NCBI GenBank assembly: GCA_003054655.1
Contig: QAYZ01000016.1
Location: 1,116,001-1,180,000, forward strand
Source: Spartobacteria bacterium LR76
Lineage (GTDB): Bacteria > Verrucomicrobiota > Verrucomicrobiia > Chthoniobacterales > Terrimicrobiaceae
DNA: 64,000 nucleotides
Direction: 5' to 3'
Shown here: in pieces, positions 9,956 through 23,001 of the stretch
Layout: the number at the start of each line of letters is the position of its first letter
Position numbering within the stretch: position 1 is the first letter of the stretch
Program-made: the position numbers and the translations under genes
The notes under the pieces: model-generated
What the model was told of the DNA's origin: nothing
What the model saw: the letters and a program-made list of their open reading frames with translations, nothing else
The model's database searches: none

Positions 9956-12900
9956 TTAGCTCGCGGCTTGCTGCGGTTCGGGGTCTGTCTGCAGAGCATC
10001 CCCGATATGGACGATATCGATTTCGCGGTTGGTTGGGAAGCCCGTACCAGCCGGAATGAGATGGCCCATGATGACATTTTCTTTGAACCCGCGCAGACGG
10101 TCCACCTTGCCGAGTGTAGCGGCTTCGGTGAGTACCCGGGTCGTATCCTGGAAGGAGGCTGCCGAGATGAAGCTGTCGGTCTCCAGCGAGGCCTTGGTGA
10201 TACCAAGGAGCACCGGGCTGGCTTCGGCGGGTTTACCGCCCTTCTCGACGACGCGCTCGTTCTCAGCATCGAACTCAAGGCGGTCGACCTGATCACCCCA
10301 CAGGAGGCTGGTATCACCGGGATCGGTGATCTTCACCTTGCGAAGCATCTGGCGAACGATGATTTCGATGTGTTTGTCGTTAATTTCGACACCCTGGAGA
10401 CGGTAAACCTCCTGGACCTCATTGAGCAGATGCTCCTGGAGTTCCTGGGGTCCACAGACCTCGAGGATTTCGTGGGGCACGACCGGCCCCTCGGTAAGCT
10501 GCTGGCCTTTCTTCACAAAATCGCCCTTGAAGACGATGATGTGCTTGGCGAGAGGAATCAGGTGCTCCTCTTCGGCGCCAGTCGCCTGATCGCGAACGAG
10601 CAGGCGGCGCTTGCCGCGGACGGTGCCGCCGATGTCGACGATACCGTCAATCTTGGCGATCTCCGCTGCGTCCTTGGGACGGCGGGCCTCGAATAGCTCG
10701 GCCACGCGCGGGAGACCACCCGTAATGTCTTTGGTCTTGGCGATCTTACGCGGAGTTCGCGCAAGACGGGTGCCGGCGGAGATTTTGCTGCTCTCCTTCA
10801 CTTCGATGTGAGCGCCGGCGGGAATCGAGTAGCTGGCCAGGACTTCCCTGGCATCGTCGACGATGACGATCTGCGGGTGCAGGTCTTCCTTGTGCTCGAT
10901 GACCACGGTGCCCATGACGCCGGTGGCTTCGTCGACTTCCTTGCGGACGGTAACGCCCGGGATCATGTCGCGGAACTCGATCTTACCAGCCTTTTCGGTG
11001 ATGATCGGCACGTTGTACGGATCCCACTGGATGAAGGTCTCACCCTTCTTGACCGTGGCACCGTCGGCGATCGCGATCACGGAACCAACAACGATGTTGT
11101 AGCTCTCGAGCTCGCGGCCATCCTTGCCGTGCACGCTAACCGTACCGTTCTTGTTCAGAACGACGTAATTGTTCTCGGTCGTTGCCACGACCTTCAGTTC
11201 GTTGAAGCGAACCGTACCGTCGTTCTTCGCCTTGATGATCGGCTGCTTGAAGGTCTGGCTGGCCGTACCACCGACGTGGAACGTACGCATCGTGAGCTGG
11301 GTGCCGGGTTCGCCGATCGACTGCGCGGCAATGATGCCGACAGCCTCACCGAGCTTGACGATGTTGCCAGTGGCCAGGTTGCGGCCGTAGCACTTGGCGC
11401 AGATGCCGCGACGGGATTCGCAGGTCAGGGCCGAGCGGATCTTGAGCTGCTCTAGACCGATCTTTTCCAGAGCGGCCGCGGTCTCCTCGTCGATGATCTG
11501 GCCCGACTTGAGAATCGACTGGCCGGAGACGGGATCCTTGACGGTTTCGCAACTGGTGCGACCGATGATGCGGGTGGACAGGCTGACCACCTCTTCGTCG
11601 CCCTCATAGATCGGGCGGACGATGATACCGTTGACGGTACCGCAATCATCCTGGGTGATGATGACGTCCTGCGCGGCGTCGACGAGCTTGCGGGTCAGGT
11701 AACCCGAGTCAGCCGTCTTCAGCGCCGTATCGGCCAGACCCTTGCGGGCGCCGTGGGTCGAGATGAAGTACTCGAGCACGGAGAGACCTTCGCGGAAGTT
11801 CGAGATGATCGGCGTCTCGATGATTTCGCCCGAGGGCTTGGCCATGAGACCGCGCATACCGGCGAGCTGCTTGACCTGGGTGCGGTTGCCACGAGCGCCG
11901 GAGTCCACCATCATGAAGACGGGGTTCATGTCCTTGCGGCCGTCGTTGAACTCCAGCGTGCGGAAGAGGGCGTTGGCCAGCTCTTCACCCGTGTGGGTCC
12001 AGATATCCTGCACCTTGTTCTTGCGCTCACCGTCGGTGATAATACCGCGGCGATACTGCTTCTCGACCTCGGCGATTTCCCGGTAAGCCTTCTCGAGCTG
12101 AGCAGACTTCTCCTTCGGGATGATCATGTCGGTGATACCGATCGAGATACCGGCCTTGGTGGCGGAGCGGAAACCCATCTCCTTCAGGCGGTCGAGGGTT
12201 TCGACCGTGCGCTGCTGGCCCACGGCCTTGTAGCAGCGCCAGATGATGTCGGAGAGCTGCTTCTTACCGCAGACCTTGTTGTAGAAACCGAGTTCCGGCG
12301 GCCAGATTTCGTTGAAAATCACGCGGCCAGCGGTGGTCTCAAGAATCTTCGTCTCGGTGTTGCCGTAGACGGTCGGCGCGCCACCGAAGTTCGGGTTCTT
12401 GTAGCGGATGCGGCTGTGCGTGACGACTGCACCCTCGGAAAGGGCGAGTTCCACCTCGGCAGCGCTGGCGAAGAGCGGGAGACGCTTGTCCCCCTTCTCA
12501 CCACGCGGATTCTGCGTGAGGTAGTAGCAGCCGAGCGGAATGTCCTGCGAAGGCGTCGTGATCGGCTTGCCGCTTGACGGCGAGAAGATGTTGTTCGGCG
12601 CGAGCATGAGCATGCGCGCTTCCATCTGGGCCTCGACCGAGAGCGGAACGTGCACGGCCATCTGGTCACCGTCGAAGTCCGCGTTGTAAGCGGTACAAAC
12701 GAGCGGGTGAATGCGGATGGCCTCGCCTTCGATGAGCTGCGGCTCGAAAGCCTGGATCGAAAGGCGGTGCAGGGTCGGAGCGCGGTTCAGGAGAACCGGG
12801 TGGCCCTTGGTCACCTCTTCGAGGATGTCCCACACTTCCGGCGTCTGACGCTCGATGAGCTTCTTGGCGCTGCGGACCGTATGGACGTGTCCCTGCTCCT

Positions 12901-14059
12901 TGAGCCGGCGGATGATGAAGGGCTCGAAAAGAACGAGCGCCATCTTCTTCGGCAGACCGCACTGGTTGAGCTTGAGCTCGGGACCGATGACGATGACCGA
13001 ACGGCCGGAGTAGTCGACACGCTTGCCGAGGAGGTTCTGACGGAAGCGACCGCCCTTGCCCTTGAGCATGTCGCTGAGGGACTTGAGCGGACGGTTCGCC
13101 GCACCGGTGACGGCGCGACCATGGCGGCCGTTGTCGAACAAAGCGTCGACGGCCTCCTGGAGCATGCGCTTTTCGTTGCGGATGATGACCTCGGGCGTCT
13201 TGAGCTGCAACAGGGTCTTGAGACGGTTGTTGCGGTTGATGACGCGGCGATAGAGATCGTTAAGATCGGATGTGGCGAAGCGGCCACCCTCGAGCGGAAC
13301 CAGCGGGCGGAGATCCGGAGGGATCACCGGGAGCACGTTCAGGATCATCCACTCGGGACGAGTCTTCGAGTTCATGAAGCCCTGGACGAGCTTCAGGCGC
13401 TTGGCGAGCTTCTTACGGAGCTGCTTGCTGCGCGTGGCTGTCATCTGCTGCTCGATCTCGTCGTGGAGATTCTGCAGGTCGGTCTGCTCGAGGAGCTTCT
13501 GGATGGCCTCGGCACCCATGCCGGCGACGAATTCGTCACCGTACTGATCCTCGGCTTCACGGAACTCACCCTCGGTGAGCAACTGGCAACGCTGAAGCGG
13601 TGTGCTGCCCGGGTCGATGACGATGTAATCTTCGTAATAGATGACGCGCTCGAGCTGGCGGCTGGTCATGTCGAGCATGAGGCCGATGCGTGAGGGCATG
13701 CACTTGTAGAACCAGATGTGCGAAACCGGAACGGCAAGGTCGATGTGCCCCATGCGCTCGCGGCGCACGCGGCTCAGGGTGACTTCGACGCCGCAACGAT
13801 CACAGACCACGCCCTTGTGCTTGATGCGCTTGTACTTGCCGCACGAGCACTCCCAGTCGCGGGTCGGGCCAAAGATACGCTCGCAGAACAAGCCGCCTTT
13901 TTCCGGCTTGAACGTACGGTAATTGATCGTCTCCGGGTTCTTGACCTCGCCTTTGCTCCAACTGCGAACGCTTTCCGGAGAGGCGACGGTAATACCGACT
14001 TCGTCGAACCCAAGAGCCCTCTGCTCGCCGAAGATTTCACCGATATTGACTTCTTTCAT
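9956..14059 (-). CDS. rpoC: DNA-directed RNA polymerase subunit beta'
   Basis: Catalytic subunit of RNA polymerase, 1367 residues, close to the E. coli length without large insertions. The N-terminal zinc ribbon has Cys71, Cys73, Cys86 and Cys89. The Mg-binding motif NADFDGDQM is at 459-467. The second zinc site shows [13 protein letters not shown], and the trigger-loop region has [10 protein letters not shown]. It starts 41 bases after rpoB. The 40-base gap contains a short inverted repeat (AGTAAC at 14060-14065, GTTACT at 14083-14088). No frameshift or split is seen. Confidence 0.99.
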   Translation of the reverse strand: MKEVNIGEIFGEQRALGFDEVGITVASPESVRSWSKGEVKNPETINYRTFKPEKGGLFCERIFGPTRDWECSCGKYKRIKHKGVVCDRCGVEVTLSRVRRERMGHIDLAVPVSHIWFYKCMPSRIGLMLDMTSRQLERVIYYEDYIVIDPGSTPLQRCQLLTEGEFREAEDQYGDEFVAGMGAEAIQKLLEQTDLQNLHDEIEQQMTATRSKQLRKKLAKRLKLVQGFMNSKTRPEWMILNVLPVIPPDLRPLVPLEGGRFATSDLNDLYRRVINRNNRLKTLLQLKTPEVIIRNEKRMLQEAVDALFDNGRHGRAVTGAANRPLKSLSDMLKGKGGRFRQNLLGKRVDYSGRSVIVIGPELKLNQCGLPKKMALVLFEPFIIRRLKEQGHVHTVRSAKKLIERQTPEVWDILEEVTKGHPVLLNRAPTLHRLSIQAFEPQLIEGEAIRIHPLVCTAYNADFDGDQMAVHVPLSVEAQMEARMLMLAPNNIFSPSSGKPITTPSQDIPLGCYYLTQNPRGEKGDKRLPLFASAAEVELALSEGAVVTHSRIRYKNPNFGGAPTVYGNTETKILETTAGRVIFNEIWPPELGFYNKVCGKKQLSDIIWRCYKAVGQQRTVETLDRLKEMGFRSATKAGISIGITDMIIPKEKSAQLEKAYREIAEVEKQYRRGIITDGERKNKVQDIWTHTGEELANALFRTLEFNDGRKDMNPVFMMVDSGARGNRTQVKQLAGMRGLMAKPSGEIIETPIISNFREGLSVLEYFISTHGARKGLADTALKTADSGYLTRKLVDAAQDVIITQDDCGTVNGIIVRPIYEGDEEVVSLSTRIIGRTSCETVKDPVSGQSILKSGQIIDEETAAALEKIGLEQLKIRSALTCESRRGICAKCYGRNLATGNIVKLGEAVGIIAAQSIGEPGTQLTMRTFHVGGTASQTFKQPIIKAKNDGTVRFNELKVVATTENNYVVLNKNGTVSVHGKDGRELESYNIVVGSVIAIADGATVKKGETFIQWDPYNVPIITEKAGKIEFRDMIPGVTVRKEVDEATGVMGTVVIEHKEDLHPQIVIVDDAREVLASYSIPAGAHIEVKESSKISAGTRLARTPRKIAKTKDITGGLPRVAELFEARRPKDAAEIAKIDGIVDIGGTVRGKRRLLVRDQATGAEEEHLIPLAKHIIVFKGDFVKKGQQLTEGPVVPHEILEVCGPQELQEHLLNEVQEVYRLQGVEINDKHIEIIVRQMLRKVKITDPGDTSLLWGDQVDRLEFDAENERVVEKGGKPAEASPVLLGITKASLETDSFISAASFQDTTRVLTEAATLGKVDRLRGFKENVIMGHLIPAGTGFPTNREIDIVHIGDALQTDPEPQQAAS

Positions 14060-14099
14060 AGTAACTTTCGTATTCTTTCTACGTTACTTCAGCTGTCTC

Positions 14100-17894
<3,795 letters not shown>

Positions 17895-18091
17895 GGCGGT
17901 TATAGATTCGGTATGGGGAGCCGAGTTAACGTCCAGCTCCTGCGGCGAAATGCGGGAAAAGCAAAACGCCCTCACGCGAGGCAAGAGTCATCTCTTGGCT
18001 CGTGCGGGGACGCAAAATGTTAAAACTTTTCCAGTCGACGCAGATATGTGGGACGGTATTCGGCGGAATTTTTAATTTTGAACACCCGCCC

Positions 18092-18138
18092 CGGGAACGC
18101 AAGCCAAAAGTTTTGGTAAACTTTTGGCCGCGTTCCCG
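18092..18138 (-). promoter_or_regulatory. 20-bp hairpin in the rplL-rpoB intergenic region (attenuator or RNase III site)
   Basis: Outer arms CGGGAACGC (18092-18100) and GCGTTCCCG (18130-18138) pair over 9 bp. Inner arms GCCAAAAGTTT (18103-18113) and AAACTTTTGGC (18118-18128) pair over 11 bp around a TGGT loop, with a small AA/C internal loop. It lies 20 bases after the rplL stop and about 200 bases before rpoB. E. coli has an attenuator and an RNase III site in the same place; a matching role here is inferred. No uninterrupted T tract follows, which favours processing over full termination. Confidence 0.65.
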
Positions 18139-18157
18139 CACTTGGCGGGGAAAGGAA

Positions 18158-18535
18158 CTACTTGATCTCGACTTTGGCGCCGGCCGCTTCGATCTTCTTC
18201 TTGATCTCTTCGGCTTCTTCCTTGGTGACACCTTCCTTGAGGGCCTTCGGAGCGCTCTCGACGAGGGCCTTGGCTTCGGCGAGGCCGAGGCCGGCAACAG
18301 CGGCGCGCACTTCCTTAATGACGGCGATCTTGTTTCCGCCGGCCTCAGCGAGGATGACGTCGAACGAGGTCTTTTCCTCAACCGGAGCCGCAGCGACGGC
18401 CGGGCCTGCGGCAGCGACTGCCACCGGAGCAGCGGCGCTCACGCCCCACTTGTCTTCGAGTTGCTTAACGAGATCAGCGATTTCGAGGACGGTGAGTCCG
18501 CTGAGCTGATCGACCAATGCTTGTGTATCTGCCAT
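18158..18535 (-). CDS. rplL: 50S ribosomal protein L7/L12
   Basis: Stalk protein that recruits translation factors; 125 residues, normal. The N-terminal dimer domain ([20 protein letters not shown]) is joined by an Ala/Val/Pro hinge to the conserved C-terminal domain ([39 protein letters not shown]). It follows rplJ after 139 bases that hold several short inverted repeats (for example GCCTCA/TGAGGC at 18569-18587), so mRNA structure may help raise L12 output over L10. Confidence 0.99.
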   Translation of the reverse strand: MADTQALVDQLSGLTVLEIADLVKQLEDKWGVSAAAPVAVAAAGPAVAAAPVEEKTSFDVILAEAGGNKIAVIKEVRAAVAGLGLAEAKALVESAPKALKEGVTKEEAEEIKKKIEAAGAKVEIK

Positions 18536-18674
18536 GGTATGTATTTTTTGGTATCGTCGCGCCCAGAAGCCTCAGGGCATTTGAGGCCGACAGCCGTCGA
18601 CCCGACGAGGAACCGTTGTGTGTTTGGGTATCCCATGGCGCGGCTTCTGACGCCTTGGGAAATTCTTTTCTCTT

Positions 18675-19196
18675 TTAGGCTCCCTGCTCGTCCTTCTCGG
18701 CCTTGGCCTTGAGGAGGCGGGCCAGGCTGGCACCGGGCTCGTTGAGGATACGGACAAACTGGCTGGCCGGAGTCTGGAGCAGACCGAGGAGCTTGGCCTG
18801 GAGAACTTCCTTGGAAGGAAGGTCGGCAAGGGCCTTGACCTGATCGGCGGTCAGAAGGGCGTTATCGAGGATGCCGACCTTGACCGGAGGGCGCTCGAAC
18901 TCGGAAACAAAGGTCTTGAGGACCTTGGCAGCGGCGCAGATGTCGCTCTCGCCCGTGACGATGGCAGACTGTCCGCTGAGGGCGTCATTGAGCTCGGGAA
19001 GACCGAGATCCTTGACGGCGCGCTTGACGAAGGAGTTCTTGACGACCTGGAAGGTCGCGCCCACGCCGGCGAGGCGGGTGCGGAGTTCCTCGAAATGCTT
19101 GACCTGCATGCCGGAGTAGTCGGCAACGAGGAGAAACGGCGACTTCTGAAGCTTGGCTTCGATGTCGGCGACGATAGTGGTTTTTTCGGGTCTCAT
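18675..19196 (-). CDS. rplJ: 50S ribosomal protein L10
   Basis: Stalk base protein that binds 23S rRNA and L12 dimers; 173 residues, normal length. Typical segments are FLLVADYSGMQVKHFEELR and FQVVKNSFVKRAV in the rRNA-binding domain, and a C-terminal helix for L12 binding (SFVRILNEPGASLARLL-like, here ASQFVRILNEPGASL). It starts only 12 bases after rplA, which leaves no separate leader for the L10-L12 autoregulation known in E. coli unless the site lies inside rplA. Confidence 0.98.
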   Translation of the reverse strand: MRPEKTTIVADIEAKLQKSPFLLVADYSGMQVKHFEELRTRLAGVGATFQVVKNSFVKRAVKDLGLPELNDALSGQSAIVTGESDICAAAKVLKTFVSEFERPPVKVGILDNALLTADQVKALADLPSKEVLQAKLLGLLQTPASQFVRILNEPGASLARLLKAKAEKDEQGA

Positions 19197-19208
19197 TGCA
19201 GGTGCAGG

Positions 19209-19910
19209 TTAGTTTTTCAGGAACGGAGCAGCGTCGACCGTGACACCAGGGCTCATGGTGGCGCTGAGGGTGATGTTTTCAACAAACGCGCCCTTGGCGG
19301 TCGCCGGGCGGGCTTTGACGACGGCGTCGATGACGGCGCTGCCATTCTCCACGAGAGCAGTCTCGTCGAAAGAGAACTTGCCGACCGGAACGGCGATGTT
19401 GGCGTTCTTGTCGAGCTTGAACTCCACACGACCGGCCTTCACTTCCTTGACAGCCTTGGCGGTGTCGTCGGTGACGGTGCCCGTCTTGGGGTTCGGCATG
19501 AGGCCGCGCGGTCCGAGGACCTTGCCAAGCTTCTTGACCTCGGCCATGGCGGCCGGAGTGGCGATGGCGACGTCGAAGTCGGAGAAACCGCCGGTGACCT
19601 TCTTGAGGAGGTCGTCATAACCGACGAATTCCGCACCAGCCTCGCGGGCGGCATCAGCGGCGGCACCGGTCGCAAAAACGAGGACTCGGACATTTTTACC
19701 GCTGCCGTGCGGGAGCGGGCAGGTGCCGCGGACCATCTGGTCGCTCTGCTTGGGATCGACGCCCAGCTTGAAGGAGAGAGTGACCGTCTGGTCAAACTTC
19801 GGGGCGGGCAGGCCCTTCAGGGTCTTGATCGCTTCGGAAAGCGGGTACTTGCGATTGCCATCCACCTGCTCGGCGGCGGCACGATAACGTTTGCTGCGTT
19901 TGTTAGCCAT
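19209..19910 (-). CDS. rplA: 50S ribosomal protein L1
   Basis: L1-stalk protein, 233 residues from the ATG at 19910 (MANKRSKRYRAAAEQ). A longer in-frame start at 20042 would run into rplK and gives no L1-like sequence, so it is rejected. Diagnostic segments are KFDQTVTLSFKLGVDPKQSD, VRGTCPLPHGSGK and GPRGLMPNPKTGTVT. In other bacteria L1 represses its own rplK-rplA mRNA; the binding site would lie in the rplK leader, which holds a hairpin (20405-20419), but I cannot show an L1 site. Confidence 0.98.
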   Translation of the reverse strand: MANKRSKRYRAAAEQVDGNRKYPLSEAIKTLKGLPAPKFDQTVTLSFKLGVDPKQSDQMVRGTCPLPHGSGKNVRVLVFATGAAADAAREAGAEFVGYDDLLKKVTGGFSDFDVAIATPAAMAEVKKLGKVLGPRGLMPNPKTGTVTDDTAKAVKEVKAGRVEFKLDKNANIAVPVGKFSFDETALVENGSAVIDAVVKARPATAKGAFVENITLSATMSPGVTVDAAPFLKN

Positions 19911-19965
19911 TTTTGGGTTGCAGTACAGACGATCCGCCTCACGGCAAATCTCCTGCGGTTTGGTT

Positions 19966-20391
19966 TTATTCGGTGATTTCGATGCCCATCTGGCGGGCGG
20001 TGCCACAGATCGAGCGGAATGCAGCCTCTTCGGTGCGCGCATTCATGTCCTTGATCTTGATCTTGACGATGTCGAGGACCTGCTTCTTCGTGAGCTTGGC
20101 GACCTTGGTCTTGTTCGGCTCCTTGGAACCCGAGGCGAGACCGGCGGCCTTCTTGAGAAGGATCGAGGCCGGGGGCGACTTCGTGATGAAGGTGAAGCTC
20201 TTGTCCTTGTAGACGGTGATGACTACGGGAAGGATATCACCCGCCTGCTTCTGCGTGGCGGCGTTGAATTCCTTGCAGAAGGCCATGATGTTGACACCCT
20301 GCTGGCCGAGGGCAGGACCGACCGGAGGCGCGGGATTCGCTTGCCCGGCGGGAATCTGCAATTTGATCTGTCCGACGATTTCTTTTGCCAT
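19966..20391 (-). CDS. rplK: 50S ribosomal protein L11
   Basis: GTPase-centre protein, 141 residues from the ATG at 20391 ([20 protein letters not shown]); an upstream in-frame ATG at 20451 is not L11-like. The conserved [22 protein letters not shown] and the 23S-binding C-terminal domain ([19 protein letters not shown]) are clear. It is the first gene of the operon. The usual upstream partners secE and nusG are not here; an LptF/LptG permease lies upstream instead. The 77-base leader has two inverted repeats, TTGCCC/GGGCAA (20444-20459) and CCGCC/GGCGG (20405-20419). Confidence 0.98.
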   Translation of the reverse strand: MAKEIVGQIKLQIPAGQANPAPPVGPALGQQGVNIMAFCKEFNAATQKQAGDILPVVITVYKDKSFTFITKSPPASILLKKAAGLASGSKEPNKTKVAKLTKKQVLDIVKIKIKDMNARTEEAAFRSICGTARQMGIEITE

Positions 20392-20468
20392 AAAAATGAG
20401 AGAGCCGCCGCTCGGGCGGAAAGGGTCAAGAAGCAACCACGTATTGCCCAATCGGGCAAGAAGAAACT

Positions 20469-21578
20469 TTACTTTTTGGAGAGCCTATAGAAGAGCACCG
20501 CTCCCAAAGTGATGAAAAGGATGTTGGGAATCCAGATCAACAGCGCGGGGTGCGCGACCGGATTACCCCGGAAGGTATCGGCCATGATGATGAAGAAAAA
20601 GTAGGTAAACGCGACGACGAGGCTCAGGCCGAATCCGACCGATGTCTCCTTGCGGTGCGTGGTGATGCCGAGCGGGACGGCGATGAGGGCAAAGGCCATG
20701 CAGGCCAGCGAAGCGGAGAACCTCTTGTTCAGCTCCACCGAGGCCTCAAGCATCTTTCCATCTGCGCCTTGGGACATGAACGTCAGAAGCTCCGGCAGCG
20801 TGTAGGAGCTCAACCGGCGACCGGTGAGAAATTCATCGTAGAACTGCTGGAGCGAAATAGGGAAGTCTCCCTCCGCCACGACGATACCCTGATGGATTTT
20901 CGAAATATCCCGGGGCGCTTTATCGTCGCGCTGCTCGAAGCGGGCATCAAACAACTTCAGAATCAACTGTTTATTGGGAATGTCCGGCGTGAGAACGCCC
21001 TCGCTGGCGTAAACCATCTTGGTCGGTTCGCCATCGTCATTGATCTCGAAGACGATGAGGTTTTTCAGCTTATCACCGTCCTTGCCGCCCACGTAAATGC
21101 GCCGATCGGGAAACTGATCGACCACTTCGTCGGCACGGAATACTGCCGCCGGATTGCTCGTGGCGATCTCCACGATGGCCTTGCTCATTTTCTGCTCGGC
21201 CCGCGGAGCCACATCGACATTGATCCAGAAGCAAATCGCCGTCAGGACGATGGCGAGGAGGAAGACCGGGATGCAAAGACGGGGAATACTCACGCCATTG
21301 GCGCGAAGGGCGATCAGTTCGTTATCTGCGGAAATGCGACCGAAAACCAGAAGGAGGGCGGTAAGGAACCCCCAGGGAATCGTAAAGGTGAGCGAAAACG
21401 GCAGCACCAGCGCCATGAAGGAGACGACGGTGAGGATGGGCACGTCCGGGTTGTTGATGATGACATCCAGGAGTTCCTTGAACAGGTTGCCGAGGACGAG
21501 CACCAGACTGAGCACCACGACGCCAAAAAAGGCGGTCGCCACCACGCTCATCCCGACATAACGATCGATAATCTTCAT
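20469..21578 (-). CDS. LptF/LptG family lipopolysaccharide export permease
   Basis: Inner-membrane YjgP/YjgQ-type protein of the Lpt machine that lifts LPS from the membrane with the LptB ATPase; 369 residues. The start [12 protein letters not shown] is typical, followed by three N-terminal membrane segments, a periplasmic beta-jellyroll region (about 130-275) and three C-terminal membrane segments. [11 protein letters not shown] in the first cytosolic loop matches the family coupling region. I cannot tell LptF from LptG without a comparison, and only one of the pair is in the window. Its start codon lies just after a terminator-like hairpin (21584-21620). Confidence 0.88.
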   Translation of the reverse strand: MKIIDRYVGMSVVATAFFGVVVLSLVLVLGNLFKELLDVIINNPDVPILTVVSFMALVLPFSLTFTIPWGFLTALLLVFGRISADNELIALRANGVSIPRLCIPVFLLAIVLTAICFWINVDVAPRAEQKMSKAIVEIATSNPAAVFRADEVVDQFPDRRIYVGGKDGDKLKNLIVFEINDDGEPTKMVYASEGVLTPDIPNKQLILKLFDARFEQRDDKAPRDISKIHQGIVVAEGDFPISLQQFYDEFLTGRRLSSYTLPELLTFMSQGADGKMLEASVELNKRFSASLACMAFALIAVPLGITTHRKETSVGFGLSLVVAFTYFFFIIMADTFRGNPVAHPALLIWIPNILFITLGAVLFYRLSKK

Positions 21579-21583
21579 GAACT

Positions 21584-21620
21584 AAAAAGCCCCTGCCTGG
21601 GTGAAAGCCCGGGCGCGGGG
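21584..21620 (-). terminator. Terminator after the MFS gene, abutting the Lpt permease start codon
   Basis: On the minus strand the arms 21620-21608 and 21601-21590 form a 12-bp GC-rich stem with one bulge, two G-T pairs and a 6-base loop. CTTTTT follows (21589-21584). It is 36 bases past the MFS stop. The T tract ends only five bases before the ATG at 21578, so this could be a terminator, an attenuator for the permease gene, or both. Confidence 0.7.
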
Positions 21621-21655
21621 TGAATCCCATCAAATAGGCGATGAGGCATGGACGA

Positions 21656-22876
21656 TCAAGCGTTTTGCCCCAAAGCAGTTTCCTCCGGACGTTCGCGCCG
21701 CATCTCCAGAGCGACCGCCGCGATGGTCGCCACGGCGAGAAAGCCCGCAGCCACGGCGAACGGGAGCGCGGCATACGGCATCCTGTGTCCAGCCTCGGAT
21801 ATCCCGAGCAGCCCGCCTGCCGTCAGCGGCCCGGCAAAGCGCGCCAGGCTGCCGGCGGATTGCACGACTCCCAACGCCCTGCCCTGCCATTCCGCCGAGG
21901 CGCTGCGAGACGCCAGCGCAGAAAGCGTCGGCATGAGCAGACTGTTGCCGATGCCGACAAGAGCCGAGGCTCCGAGCATCACGCCGAACGTGCCGGCGAA
22001 TGCCAGGACGACCAGCCCGACGAACACAAGAAAACTCCCCGCGACAGCGAGCACGCCCTCCCCAAAACGTTTTACCAGGCGACCGATGAGCCCTCCCTGG
22101 ATGACAACGCCCAGGACGCCGATTCCCGCGAGAATGTAGCCGGTGTGGAGGGCATCAAGGCCGAAGCGATGCTTCAGGTAGAGCGCGAAGAGCGCCGTCA
22201 TCATCGAAAACCCGGCGATCACCAGGAAATAGCACACGAGACTGGCGACATACTGCTGCACTCGCACGTGCTGGAAAAGATCCGGAAAAATGCGCTTCGC
22301 CTCCGGAGCGGCGGCCCCGGCTTTGCGGGACTCCGGCAGGAAAAAAACGATGAAGAGGAAATTCACTGCGGCGAGTCCGGCTGCGATGAACATGGGAGCG
22401 GAGTAACTGAACTTCACCCCGGCCCATCCGCCCAAAGCAGGGCCAAAAACGAAGCCAAGTCCGAACGCCGCTCCGAGGAGGCCCATGGCTTTCGCTCGGT
22501 TCTCCGGCGACGAAATATCCGCCAGATACGCCTGGGCCGCGCCGATGTTGGCTCCGGCAATTCCGTCGATCAACCGGGCCACAAACAGCATGAGAACCGA
22601 TCCAGCCATGCCCATGAGCAAATATCCCACGATCGTTCCGATGACACCCAGCAACAGGACAGGCTTGCGTCCGATGCGGTCCGACACCTTGCCCCAGATG
22701 GGAGCAAAAAAGAACTGGGCCAGGGAAAAGATCCCGACCAGCCAGCCGATCTGCCACGGCGTGGCCCCGAAGTGCTCGGCGTAGAGAGGCAATACCGGAA
22801 TGACAATCCCGAAGCCGAGAATGTCGATAAAAACGGTAAAAAAGATCGCGAGGTATTGCAGCGGACGTCTGTCCAT
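21656..22876 (-). CDS. MFS multidrug/tetracycline-type efflux transporter
   Basis: A 406-residue, 12-TM major facilitator protein of the DHA1 drug:proton antiporter type. The N terminus resembles TetA-like proteins: DILGFGIVIPVLPLYAEHFG, then GWLVGIFSLAQFFFAPIWG and the loop 2-3 motif GKVSDRIGRKPVLL. The D..GFG element in TM1 and the duplicated motif in the second half (VKRFGEGVLAVAGS) fit this group. The substrate cannot be told from sequence. It ends at a good terminator and is divergent from the transporter-thioesterase fusion gene. Confidence 0.85.
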   Translation of the reverse strand: MDRRPLQYLAIFFTVFIDILGFGIVIPVLPLYAEHFGATPWQIGWLVGIFSLAQFFFAPIWGKVSDRIGRKPVLLLGVIGTIVGYLLMGMAGSVLMLFVARLIDGIAGANIGAAQAYLADISSPENRAKAMGLLGAAFGLGFVFGPALGGWAGVKFSYSAPMFIAAGLAAVNFLFIVFFLPESRKAGAAAPEAKRIFPDLFQHVRVQQYVASLVCYFLVIAGFSMMTALFALYLKHRFGLDALHTGYILAGIGVLGVVIQGGLIGRLVKRFGEGVLAVAGSFLVFVGLVVLAFAGTFGVMLGASALVGIGNSLLMPTLSALASRSASAEWQGRALGVVQSAGSLARFAGPLTAGGLLGISEAGHRMPYAALPFAVAAGFLAVATIAAVALEMRRERPEETALGQNA

Positions 22877-22961
22877 GAGAGAGGATCACAATCAACAGGA
22901 CTTCCCGCGCAAAAGCAAGGGCGCGACATGATTTGTCGGAGGGCTGCGCAGGCGTTGCACA

Positions 22962-22989
22962 TTGCGCGAAAATCTGAAAAGTTTATCTT
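22962..22989 (+). promoter_or_regulatory. Candidate promoter of the 23002-28843 operon
   Basis: TTGCGC (22962-22967) and TATCTT (22984-22989) are separated by 16 bases, 12 bases before the ATG. Spacing and the -10 box fit a sigma-70 type promoter, but the leader would be only about six bases. Judged by eye only. Confidence 0.3.
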
Positions 22990-23001
22990 CACTATTTGTT
23001 C

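Noticed and set aside
20392-20468. Search for secE, nusG or tRNA-Trp before rplK
   Set aside because: Only 77 bases are present, with no tRNA fold and no coding frame.
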